A DNA stretch of 64,000 bases, from positions 124,001 to 188,000 of the forward strand of contig NZ_FOCP01000004.1 of the NCBI RefSeq assembly GCF_900110145.1, read 5' to 3'. A model generated the notes under the pieces. It worked only from the letters and a program-made list of their open reading frames with translations, ran no database searches and was not told the DNA's origin. Shown piece by piece: positions 1 to 8,257 of this stretch (position 1 is the stretch's first letter; each line of letters starts with the position of its first letter). Both the position numbers and the translations under genes were made by a program. Origin of the DNA: Nitrosomonas marina (GTDB taxonomy: Bacteria; Pseudomonadota; Gammaproteobacteria; Burkholderiales; Nitrosomonadaceae).

Positions 1-51
1 AACGACCCCAATGTTTGCAACGAGAAATTAGTAATCTGTCACCGTTCAGCA

Positions 52-98
52 TGGCTCCCCGACCAGGGCTCGAACCTGGGACCTGCGGATTAACAGTC
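52..98 (-). pseudogene. 3' fragment of tRNA-Asn (GTT), probable attachment-site scar
   Basis: Read on the minus strand, this stretch matches the 3' half of a tRNA-Asn: anticodon loop CTGTTAA with GTT at 94-92, the 3' anticodon strand TCCGC, a good T-arm (CCAGG, loop TTCGAGC, CCTGG), the 3' acceptor strand TCGGGGA, a discriminator G and an encoded CCA ending at 52. The 5' half is missing: upstream of the anticodon the sequence departs from any D-arm, and no TCCCCGA acceptor strand is present. A tRNA 3' end standing alone is the usual footprint of site-specific integration, because integrases recombine within the anticodon-to-T-arm part of tRNA genes. In that geometry the element would have lain to the right. 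No integrase is visible in the window. Confidence 0.7.
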
Positions 99-191
99 GG
101 CAGTTTATCCCAAAGCCCTTGCACTCATTACTGATCATACAGTTCCATGGGATGTATCCGTGTGCATATCTCTGTTGCTAAAGTTTTTAAT

Positions 192-851
192 CTAGAGATT
201 CGAAGGAGTATTTCTTTGTGATGGGTCTCTTTTGAATGATTTTATTAGTGTATGGGGATCGATTTCGTGCCTATGGTTTCTGGCTGCTGATGCCCACCAC
301 TTGAGTTGCATGAACGTTCTGCCAAAATAGTTAGCCCATTCTTCAGAATCCACATTTTCAAGAAAGGAACCGTCATCAGCTAGTACTTCATGTGCTTTGG
401 GAATATGAATCATAGCCGAAACCGGTAAACAACCAAGCTCCGATAGAAAAGTACGCATTCCAACCGCAGCTCTTGCCCCACCCCATTGCCCAGCTGAATA
501 GGTAACAATCGCGCTGGGCTTGTAAGAAAAAATAGAGCTTCCGAAATGATTGAGTAAATGGGATAAAGCCGGACTCATGAAATGATTGTACTCAGGGCTC
601 ACCATGACATATCCGTCAGCAGCTTTAATTTTTTCTGCCAAAGATTGCAGGCAGGACGGTGCCTTTGTTCGAGAGTAGGAAAAATAGGGTTTGAATATTG
701 GTTCAATATCAAAATCCAATGGATCAATCAGCTCTGCAGAAGGCTCTTCTTTGTAATTCGACACACAAGCCTTTGCTACTCTTAGGCCAAGTCGTGGAGG
801 ATTGGGCGGCGTGCTATCTCGTACCGTACCAAGAAAAACAAGAAATTTCAT
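192..851 (-). CDS. NADPH-dependent FMN reductase family protein
   Basis: This is a 219-residue flavodoxin-fold protein of the NADPH-dependent FMN reductase / NAD(P)H:quinone oxidoreductase type. It starts with a beta strand (FLVFLGTVRDS) leading into the phosphate-binding loop, and carries the family signature SPEYNHFMSPALSHLL near residues 85-102, where the flavin ring binds. A GQWGGARA segment follows. Such enzymes reduce free flavin, quinones or azo/nitro compounds in the cytoplasm; the substrate cannot be told from sequence. The gene stands alone in the left accessory region, beside the tRNA-Asn fragment. The ATG is preceded by a weak GGAAC ribosome site. Confidence 0.8.
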   Translation of the reverse strand: MKFLVFLGTVRDSTPPNPPRLGLRVAKACVSNYKEEPSAELIDPLDFDIEPIFKPYFSYSRTKAPSCLQSLAEKIKAADGYVMVSPEYNHFMSPALSHLLNHFGSSIFSYKPSAIVTYSAGQWGGARAAVGMRTFLSELGCLPVSAMIHIPKAHEVLADDGSFLENVDSEEWANYFGRTFMQLKWWASAARNHRHEIDPHTLIKSFKRDPSQRNTPSNL

Positions 852-1038
852 AGGTGTTCCAATTACATCCTTGATAACTTTTAAAAAGTTTGATGAATGT
901 ATTATATTTAACTTATTATAGTTGACTGTAACAGAAGTGAATCCGGATACATACCCATTCCAGTGTTCAGGTAACCGGATCCACTTCTATGAGCGAGCTG
1001 GATAAAAAACACTTGCTGTGATAGAACCGTATTATGGC

Positions 1039-1998
1039 CTACAATATGTGTCGACGGTTTTGCTCGTCATCAACTTTCACTCTGCCAGTCTTTATTGAAT
1101 TGAAGATGTGATCAAATACAACGCCTATATTCCCCTTTTCATCGCCCAGGAAATATGAATGGCCTTTAGGCTTATCATATCTATTATTAAAATTATCACA
1201 GTCAATTTCATAAACATTGGATTGTGTTTTTTGCATGTTCTCTGGACCGGTATGACCGAGCCTTCTTGAGGCCACTTTGTTTTTCGAATTCGATATCTTG
1301 CTTGATCTTAACGCAAGGTCGTCGGTTGCATAATACACAGATACGTTTCTTGATGACTGGCTTATTAAACGACCATCCTGTCCCTCTTCCAGGGATTCAT
1401 TAACAATATCAGCAGCCATTAAAATAGTATTTCTAAATAGAAGCGGCACACCGTTTGCCAGGTCATATTTATTCCATGCTGAAAGAGTCTCTCTAAATAC
1501 TCTGTTCCCCATCGAATGAGCAAGTATATTTATGCGTTTGAGGCAAGGGTTATCCTCTGGTTCTTCATCCCTCCATTTCATAAAAAACTGTAACGCACGG
1601 GCAAATGAAAATGCGCTCATATCTGCAGATTTCTGATCGTCCCAATAGTCCTTTACGATTCCTGGGTCATCATCGCAAGGCCATACTACAGGGACCACCT
1701 TAACCAGATTTTCTTCTTTGACGTCAAAGAATTTTTGAAGTTTTTGTGTTCGTGGAAATATATGTGGTTCAGGTAGATTCGAAAAACCATGAATAAAAAA
1801 CAATATTTGCTTTGCATCGCTGTCCCTAAGCCTGGCTAGCCATTCTTTAGAACCCAACTCAATGTAGCTATCCTTACCAATTCTCTCGCAACAATATATC
1901 GAATTGGATGGCGCGTTTATCTTCAAGTCAAACTTGAACGTGCGATTTACTTTTGTACGTATAGACCCTTGTGGCTCTCGGTTGGTAACGAACAACAT
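1039..1998 (-). CDS. Alpha/beta hydrolase, DUF900-like
   Basis: This 319-residue protein looks like a serine hydrolase of the DUF900 (PF05990) alpha/beta-hydrolase group. The oxyanion strand FFIHGF lies at residues 67-72, the nucleophile elbow AHSMG at 160-164 (Ser162), a candidate catalytic Asp in MAADIV at about 197, and a late His in GHSY near the C-terminus, so the triad seems complete. It has no signal peptide, so it is probably cytoplasmic. A strong GGAGG precedes the ATG. It lies 75 bp downstream of the unrecognised 305-residue protein in the same direction, so the two are probably co-transcribed. The substrate is unknown; DUF900 proteins often accompany accessory loci. Confidence 0.7.
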   Translation of the reverse strand: MLFVTNREPQGSIRTKVNRTFKFDLKINAPSNSIYCCERIGKDSYIELGSKEWLARLRDSDAKQILFFIHGFSNLPEPHIFPRTQKLQKFFDVKEENLVKVVPVVWPCDDDPGIVKDYWDDQKSADMSAFSFARALQFFMKWRDEEPEDNPCLKRINILAHSMGNRVFRETLSAWNKYDLANGVPLLFRNTILMAADIVNESLEEGQDGRLISQSSRNVSVYYATDDLALRSSKISNSKNKVASRRLGHTGPENMQKTQSNVYEIDCDNFNNRYDKPKGHSYFLGDEKGNIGVVFDHIFNSIKTGRVKVDDEQNRRHIL

Positions 1999-2073
1999 AG
2001 CGGTTCCTCCGCATCTATTGGGAAAAAAAATTTTTGATTATTTTTTTGCATTAGATTCTCTTGCAAAACTCAA

Positions 2074-2991
2074 TTAGGAATTACCATTTTTGATATCGTC
2101 GAATGCTCTAGCAGCTGAGATCAAAAGTTGGGCAGTGTTTTTAATCCAGTCAATTTTTGTTTTTTCCCAGGTATCCCAACCCTTGGGGAGTTTTTTTTCT
2201 TTGAACATCAAAGTCAAATCCGCAACGGTCAGTGTTGGTTCCGAGTCTATAGTCTTTGCATCAGGTTTATTAGCAAAAAATGCAAACAGTAGTCCAAATT
2301 CTCCAGCAGCCCCCACCAGGTTATTTTCTCCTGCAACTTTTGTCAGCGTTTCAGCGAATTCTCTTTTTTGATCAGACTGTTCGGTGCTGGGCTCATTTGT
2401 AAAAAAACTTTTTAATTTCTCTTTTACAAGGTCCCATCCTTGTGAGTGCACATCACTTATATCTTGAAGCACTAATTTTGCGGCTTCTTTACTATTGACT
2501 TTCGAATCAGGGTCTCTGGCTAAGTTTTCAGCAATAAATGCAGCCACGTCGGATTGTTTGATAAAGCCGTCCGTTACATAATTAACCAATCGATCAAAGT
2601 CGCTTTGACTGAATCTTCCTGAACCCCTTTTTGCAGGGTTGCCTTGCAAAATACCACTATGTCCTGGATGTGAGCCTTGTGAACCTGGAAAATCCAAACT
2701 AAAAAGTCCAACGGGTAAAAGCGCACTCGGTTTTCCAGAATCATCGAACATACGTGCGTGGTTCCCTTTTGCGAAAATTTTTAGAACCTCACCCAAATCA
2801 CCACCGCCTGAATTACCAAGATGTGTAACATCATCAACACTTGCAAGCGGTTCGGTTATGCTATTGCGAACGGGAAGATCACCTGTCGCTACTACAGCTC
2901 CTATGAATGGGCAAGTCGCTTTTTTTTCTACTATTGCCCGGCGTTCTGTAAAGGATAACTGAATTTTTTTACAATCTGCATCGACCGTCAT
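2074..2991 (-). CDS. Unrecognised protein, first gene of the hydrolase pair
   Basis: I do not recognise this 305-residue protein. It has no signal peptide or membrane segment. Visible features are a TCPFIGAVVATGD stretch near residue 26, a glycine-rich NSGGGDLGEVLK segment, a SLDFPGSQGSHPGHSG loop around residues 97-112, then a helical C-terminal half rich in Asp, Lys and Glu. The CPF and SHPGH stretches recall haem-peroxidase-like folds, but no diagnostic motif is complete, so no function is assigned. GAGAGG stands before the ATG. It precedes the DUF900-like hydrolase by 75 bp and probably shares its transcript. Codon use looks more AT-rich than in the core genes to the right. Confidence 0.6.
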   Translation of the reverse strand: MTVDADCKKIQLSFTERRAIVEKKATCPFIGAVVATGDLPVRNSITEPLASVDDVTHLGNSGGGDLGEVLKIFAKGNHARMFDDSGKPSALLPVGLFSLDFPGSQGSHPGHSGILQGNPAKRGSGRFSQSDFDRLVNYVTDGFIKQSDVAAFIAENLARDPDSKVNSKEAAKLVLQDISDVHSQGWDLVKEKLKSFFTNEPSTEQSDQKREFAETLTKVAGENNLVGAAGEFGLLFAFFANKPDAKTIDSEPTLTVADLTLMFKEKKLPKGWDTWEKTKIDWIKNTAQLLISAARAFDDIKNGNS

Positions 2992-3629
2992 TTTAACCTC
3001 TCTTCAAAAATATTCTGATTAGCTGAAGTGAAAAACTTTGAATATTTTGTTAGCAGCAGGTATGTGCGTATTGCACCTTACATAGGTATGAACCGTAAGG
3101 CGTCAAAATCAAATTTACCAATATTTGAAAGATATCATTATCTTAAAACAGTGCATATACGTATTAACACGTATTGTTAAAAAGATAAAAAATTCGAACA
3201 ATTTAATAATAATGAAGTATTGAAACAAGGAATTGCAACAGTGAGAAACTACTTTACTGTTTACAGTACTTGGCTTTGCTGAACAGGATCTGACAGTGGA
3301 GCGGAAAAATTATTGTAGCATGCGGTTTTATCCCTTCAATTCGTATTTGACGAGTTCAACGATTATTTTGGAGAGGCTGGGAAAACTGAAAAAGTTGGTT
3401 TTTATGTGGAAGCTAATCCTGGAATGTTGAAATTTGATAATTCGACGATTGAAAATAAGGTACGGAATATAGATGATATTTTTGCTGCAGTAATTTTATA
3501 TAAACAGTCAGTCCTGAAAATATACCCAAATAATTGATATTACATATAAATAGCTGTATTTTTTCTGTTTGAATCGACCGATAATATTAAAATAATTACA
3601 TGCTTTCTGGTCGAAAGGGTGATTTATGG
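2992..3629. other. AT-rich gap with an eroded reading frame
   Basis: No intact gene is seen in this 640 bp. On the plus strand one frame stays open from 3319 to a TGA at 3535-3537 and would encode about 72 residues of ordinary composition (segments FVFDEFNDYFGEAGKTEK and KVRNIDDIFAAVILY). It has no start codon after the in-frame TAG at 3316; the same frame upstream begins with a GTG at 3241 and carries two in-frame stops. It could be the tail of a decayed gene. The rest is AT-rich with no clear repeat. Confidence 0.35.
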
Positions 3630-3895
3630 ATGCTTACACCGGGCAGTTTTGCCCACCAACCGAATCTGTTTGACACAGACTTGTTGCTACAGCGTGATCC
3701 AGCCGATCTATTGTTACGACTTGCCTTAGAGATACCCAAGCATATGGGTTTGATGATGCATTTTCCATTCATTATATGCAATCGACAGGTGCGCTGATGG
3801 CTGCTTGCGCACGTGATCTGAATAAATGGCTACTGGCCATTTTTGGATCTTTTTTTCCTGCAAAAAAAGCAATGTGTGCCAACATTTCAGACTGA
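3630..3895 (+). mobile_element. IS5-family transposase remnant (internally deleted and frameshifted)
   Basis: The first 40 or so codons from ATG 3630 read like the N-terminus of an IS5-group transposase (FDTDLLLQRDPADLLLRLA, then a family-like IP segment). Near 3747 the frame slips and continues as FDDAFSIHYMQSTGA. It then jumps directly to a sequence typical of the extreme C-terminus of the family (LMAACARDLNKWLLAIF) and stops at 3893-3895. The whole DDE catalytic core, about 300 residues in an intact copy, is missing. Terminal inverted repeats were not found. The element cannot move and marks past IS activity in the left accessory region. Confidence 0.6.
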
Positions 3896-3990
3896 AAAAA
3901 ATTGACAGGAATTTAATCCAGTTCCAGTTGCTGACTGCATCGATGTGCTGAAAATTATCAGCAAAACTTTCACAGTTTTGACTACTTAAA

Positions 3991-5538
3991 TCAATACCTG
4001 TTTTTAGCGATTACACGACCGGCAATACGCTTATCTTCGCTATCCAGAACCATATGGGCCCTTTCAAGTGGTAATGTCTCACCACGGAAAAACCTGGGCT
4101 CATACAGATTCCACAGCAGCATTATGACCACACCAAACAGCAGCGTAACCACACCAATAATAAATACGGCTCCCACACCAGCAATCGAGCCACTGGAACC
4201 GTAACCGGGGTCCATCATGTTCCATGCCTGAAGCACTGCCACGGCAAACAGAATTACGGCAGCAATTGCAGGCAAAATGACTTGCAGTAACGCCGTATGC
4301 CAGTGGTTGAAAGCCGTTCGGAAAAAATAAAGTGCACAGGAAGATGCTGCCACAATATAAAAAGTACACACGGCTATACTGACACTGAGAATCGTGTCTT
4401 CTACTATCGATTCACTGATCAGACTCAACGTTGTGTAAATAATCAACGTCATCAAACCGATCGTCCAGGTTGCAAATTTTGGCGTATGTGTCACTTCATT
4501 GACTGATGCAAAATGCGATGGAATCGCCCGATACGTCGCCATGGCCAGCGCAATCCTCGCTGAAGGCATGATAGTAGACATCGTTGCCGAGAATGCGGAT
4601 ACACAGATAATTACCGCAGCAACCAGAGCACCATTCGGCCCGATAATATTTGTAGCCAGTGTCGTAATGCTGGAATCAATATTGTTGGCATGCGTCAGGC
4701 TGGATTCATCATTTGTATCAATTCCGGCATAAGATAGCGCTGCAATCGAAAAGACAACATACGTAAAAATTGTAATACTCATTGCAATGACACCACTGCG
4801 CCCTGCTTGCTCGGGACTGCCGTCAGTTTCCTCTGACATGGCCAGCGACGCATCGAACCCCCAGAAAATAAATAATGCAATCATAAAACCCTTGAGAAAT
4901 ACATCGAATGATGGAATTGCAAACGGGTTAAACCATTCCCATGAGAACGGTTCTGCACTTTCCAGGGCCTCACCCTGCTGAACACGTGTAAACAATATAA
5001 CTGCCAGTAAAATCAGGATGCCATATTGCGCAAAAGTTAAAATCATGGTGGTTCGCGACGATTCACGGGCGCCCAACGCTGTTAAGTAGGTCGTGCTGAA
5101 AATAAAAACTAAAGCCACACCCAGGTGAAACCAGACAGGCGTATCACTCATGTTAAAAATAACAGCGACTGAGATGACGGTGATCTGAGTGGCAGCAACG
5201 CCCGCCAGTATACTGCCCAGTAATAACGCCCATCCGCCAAACCATCCGACTTTGGGTCCGATTGCCTTTGTTCCCCAGGTAAAAATGGTACCGGCATCGG
5301 GCGCAGCGGCCGTAAGATATTTATACGACAATGCAACAAAGAACATTGGAATCACAGACAAAACAAATACGACTGGCAGTTGGTAACCACTGCCGGCAGC
5401 GCCATAGCCCAACGCACCAGCCAGTGAATAAGCCGGTGCAGTCGCTGCAAGACCAATGGTTACCGCTGCCCATCTGGACACTGACCCTTTTTGCAGTCCC
5501 TTGGCTTTTAAACCGTGCATGTGTGTTTCTTCGTGCAT
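3991..5538 (-). CDS. APC-superfamily amino acid permease
   Basis: This 515-residue inner-membrane protein of the amino acid-polyamine-organocation (APC) superfamily has about 12 to 13 predicted hydrophobic helices. The first carries the typical unwound substrate-binding motif (GLAATAPAYSLAG), and helix 6 reads FWGFDASLAMSEET, as in APC transporters. The family imports or exchanges amino acids or polyamines with H+ or a counter-substrate; the substrate is not predictable here. The frame is open to 5619, but the ATG at 5538 is preceded by GAGGT at good distance and gives a normal N-terminus. No regulator or catabolic gene is adjacent; mgtE follows on the right in the same direction. Confidence 0.85.
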   Translation of the reverse strand: MHEETHMHGLKAKGLQKGSVSRWAAVTIGLAATAPAYSLAGALGYGAAGSGYQLPVVFVLSVIPMFFVALSYKYLTAAAPDAGTIFTWGTKAIGPKVGWFGGWALLLGSILAGVAATQITVISVAVIFNMSDTPVWFHLGVALVFIFSTTYLTALGARESSRTTMILTFAQYGILILLAVILFTRVQQGEALESAEPFSWEWFNPFAIPSFDVFLKGFMIALFIFWGFDASLAMSEETDGSPEQAGRSGVIAMSITIFTYVVFSIAALSYAGIDTNDESSLTHANNIDSSITTLATNIIGPNGALVAAVIICVSAFSATMSTIMPSARIALAMATYRAIPSHFASVNEVTHTPKFATWTIGLMTLIIYTTLSLISESIVEDTILSVSIAVCTFYIVAASSCALYFFRTAFNHWHTALLQVILPAIAAVILFAVAVLQAWNMMDPGYGSSGSIAGVGAVFIIGVVTLLFGVVIMLLWNLYEPRFFRGETLPLERAHMVLDSEDKRIAGRVIAKNRY

Positions 5539-5716
5539 TTCTACCTCGTCGCGTTGAAAACCTATCATCCAGGCTCTTGGAATTGATGCGGTGTTTTGGA
5601 ACAACCGCGTGCTGCTCAAGATTTCAAGATGGGCACATTCTACTGATTTTCGTCGTTGGATTAAAAAAATTTAATCGAACACCGGTAATCAACTTAACAT
5701 CAGTTTTCAGACCCGT

Positions 5717-7078
5717 TCACAGAAGATAATAAGTGGCCAGACCCAGAAAACTCATAAAACCAACCACGTCTGTAACAGTCGTTAAAATAACCGCTCCGGA
5801 GAGCGCCGGATCAATATGCATACGCTGCAGAATCAGTGGAATGGCAATTCCGGACGCTGCAGCAGCAACCAGATTGATAATGATGGCTGCTGCAATCACC
5901 ATACTGATTCCGATATTCTGAAACCACAACCAGGCCATTACCGCTATTACTACTGCCCATAATAATCCGTTCAGAATGCCAATGAGTATCTCCTTTCGAG
6001 CCAGCCAGAATCTATTGCCACTGGTAATCTGATCGAGCGCAAGCCCTCTTATGGTCAATGTCAGTGTCTGACTGCCGGCGATTCCACCCATACTGGCCAC
6101 GACCGGCATCAGTACAGCCAGCGCAACAATCTTGTCCAGTGTATCGGTGTATATTCCAATCACCCACGCTGCCAGAAAAGCCGTGATCAGATTGATACCA
6201 AGCCAGACAGTTCGACGCTTGGTGCTGCTGATAACCGGCGCAAACAAATCTTCTTCTTCATCCAAACCATCACGCCCCAAAAGCGCACGGTCTGTTTCGG
6301 CACGCAGAATTTCCATGGCGTCATCCATCGTGATGCGGCCAATCAGCCGATTGTTCTGGTCCACAACCGCTGCTGAAACCAGGTGAAATTGTTCAAAAAA
6401 AAGTGTTACCGCATGTTCATCATCGGTTGCGAGAATTGCCTGCTGCTTTTCCATCACATCTTTAACGAGTATTTCCCTGTTATGTGTCAGCACTTTGTTG
6501 AGCAACAGTTTTCCCTGGTAAAATCCAGATCGGTCTATTACCATCAATCCGTCCGTATAATCGGGCAGCTCTTCGTGTAATTGCAGATAACGCAGTACGA
6601 CTTCAAGGGTGACATCATTTCTGACAGTAATGACATCCTGACTCATCAAACGCCCTGCCGTACCCTCCTCGAATGAAAGATTGGTTTCAAGCCTTTCAAG
6701 AATTTCATCGGGTAGTTTTTCTTCTATGGACTGACGAACATGCTCCGGAAATTCTTCGAAAATATACGCCAGATCGTTTGCATCCATCTGCTCTACAGCC
6801 GCAACCAGCTCGTCGGGTTTCATGGTGATGATCAAACTGTTTCTGACCTCATCATGCAGAAATGACAGTGTTTCAGCTTCTTGCGATTCAGGTACCAGCA
6901 TCCATAGCTGCACCCGTTTTTTTGGTGGCATGGCTTCAAGTATGTCAGCCAGTTGCCCGGGATGTATTACTTCCAGCAAAGTACGTAATTGTTCATATTC
7001 CTGCTCTTGCAGCAATGCGAATATCTGATCCAATGAGATTTTTGCAGTTTCGCCCGGTGGATTCTCCAGTTCTATCAT
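5717..7078 (-). CDS. mgtE: Magnesium transporter MgtE
   Basis: MgtE is a Mg2+-selective channel of the inner membrane, gated by cytoplasmic Mg2+. All parts are present: an N-terminal MgtE-N helical domain (about 1-130) with repeated acidic LADILEAMPP-like units, two CBS domains (about 135-255, including GRLMSQDVITV and IGRITMDDAMEIL), and a C-terminal pore domain of five helices (about 285-453) with the characteristic MPVVASMGGIAGSQTL segment. The length, 453 residues from the ATG at 7078, is standard; the upstream in-frame extension to 7168 is probably not translated. AGGGA lies about 10 nt before the chosen ATG. The gene appears monocistronic. Confidence 0.93.
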   Translation of the reverse strand: MIELENPPGETAKISLDQIFALLQEQEYEQLRTLLEVIHPGQLADILEAMPPKKRVQLWMLVPESQEAETLSFLHDEVRNSLIITMKPDELVAAVEQMDANDLAYIFEEFPEHVRQSIEEKLPDEILERLETNLSFEEGTAGRLMSQDVITVRNDVTLEVVLRYLQLHEELPDYTDGLMVIDRSGFYQGKLLLNKVLTHNREILVKDVMEKQQAILATDDEHAVTLFFEQFHLVSAAVVDQNNRLIGRITMDDAMEILRAETDRALLGRDGLDEEEDLFAPVISSTKRRTVWLGINLITAFLAAWVIGIYTDTLDKIVALAVLMPVVASMGGIAGSQTLTLTIRGLALDQITSGNRFWLARKEILIGILNGLLWAVVIAVMAWLWFQNIGISMVIAAAIIINLVAAAASGIAIPLILQRMHIDPALSGAVILTTVTDVVGFMSFLGLATYYLL

Positions 7079-7330
7079 TGCGTATGTTTCCCTATTGAGT
7101 GAAGTTGTTCTAATATTCCCGACCACACTTTGATCGATTCTGACCTGTAACTGGAAACGACGATACAAAGACCCGGATTCACTCAGGTTTTGTGTTTTTT
7201 TCTATCACCGGTTCCGGCTGAAGCTGCATGCAATACGATACAGGCTCATACATACATGGTATGGATAATTTAGTTAGCAGGACATGGAAGCACTATCACA
7301 CTATTTTTAACAGTATGCGGTTAGATTCTG

Positions 7331-8257
7331 CTAAAAATAATTTTTACTGATGCTATCGTTGATTTTGATGACGCCAAGCTGGAGCTCGTCGATAAATGCA
7401 TGCAGTTTTTCCTGATCGAATTCCTGAATCCTGGCCTGCAACAGTTTTTTTTGTAACTGAACAAGGATCTTTAATACTTTTTCCTTGCGCGGCAGGTTAC
7501 TCAAACAGTTTCCAACCTGGCATAACGCGTGGTTAAATGATCGCGGAAAATTTTCCTGCAGCAACAGGAACTTTAATACATCAGTTCTGCGAATACGTTG
7601 ATGCACGTTGCGTCGATACATCTGGTATGCTGTCAACGACTTGAGCACACTCAACCATTGCAGATTTTCGAACGGTGTCAAATCTTCTGACATATCCGGC
7701 AGCAGCGTGGCGGAACGCACATCAATAATACGTGTTGTCATATCGGCGCGTTCAAGATTGCGCCCCATACGCAGAAAATCATACCCCTCGTCATGCGTCA
7801 TGGTTCCGGCCAGCATACCGCTGACAGTCTGCACACCCAGAATAACCGAACGCAAATAATCGTATCGATGTCGTTGTGTGACAACGCTTCGAGCGTTAAC
7901 CTTGGAATTCAAATGCAGGGTATTGACCTGTTCCCAGGCTTCACGCGGAATAATATCGCGGATTGTCCGTGTATTCTCGCGTGCCATGTTCAACGCGCTG
8001 AGAATCGAATCGGGATTACGGGTATCAGACACCATAAAACGGATCACACTGCGTTCATCCGCCTCATCATACAGATTGTAAAAGTAATCGCGACGACTTG
8101 AGATATCCACGATCGGTTCCCAGCCCAGCCGCACGCGTTTTGGCAGATCAAGCAGCAGGTGCGTATTGACGTTAATCAGTCTGGCCGTGTTCTCAGCCCG
8201 TTCCAGGTAGCGTGCCATCCAGTATATTCGGTTGGCAACGCTCGATAGCATCGTCAT
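7331..8257 (-). CDS. Alpha-E domain protein (DUF403)
   Basis: This 308-residue all-helical protein belongs to the alpha-E (DUF403) family. It opens with the family signature NRIYWMARYLERAENTARLI and contains the conserved REAWEQVN and MGRNLERADMTTR segments. No biochemical role is established. In many bacteria it is encoded with a circularly permuted ATP-grasp ligase, a transglutaminase-like protein and the Anbu peptidase. Here the start is fixed by GGAGG just before ATG 8257, which overlaps the ligase stop codon in an ATGA quartet, implying translational coupling. Expected to work with the ligase upstream. Confidence 0.9.
   Translation of the reverse strand: MTMLSSVANRIYWMARYLERAENTARLINVNTHLLLDLPKRVRLGWEPIVDISSRRDYFYNLYDEADERSVIRFMVSDTRNPDSILSALNMARENTRTIRDIIPREAWEQVNTLHLNSKVNARSVVTQRHRYDYLRSVILGVQTVSGMLAGTMTHDEGYDFLRMGRNLERADMTTRIIDVRSATLLPDMSEDLTPFENLQWLSVLKSLTAYQMYRRNVHQRIRRTDVLKFLLLQENFPRSFNHALCQVGNCLSNLPRKEKVLKILVQLQKKLLQARIQEFDQEKLHAFIDELQLGVIKINDSISKNYF

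Noticed and set aside
52..127. A complete tRNA-Asn gene on the minus strand
   Set aside because: The 5' acceptor strand and D-arm are absent; only the anticodon-to-CCA part matches.
2074..2991. Haem-peroxidase assignment for the 305-residue protein
   Set aside because: Only short CPF and SHPGH resemblances; the full haem-thiolate motif set is not present.
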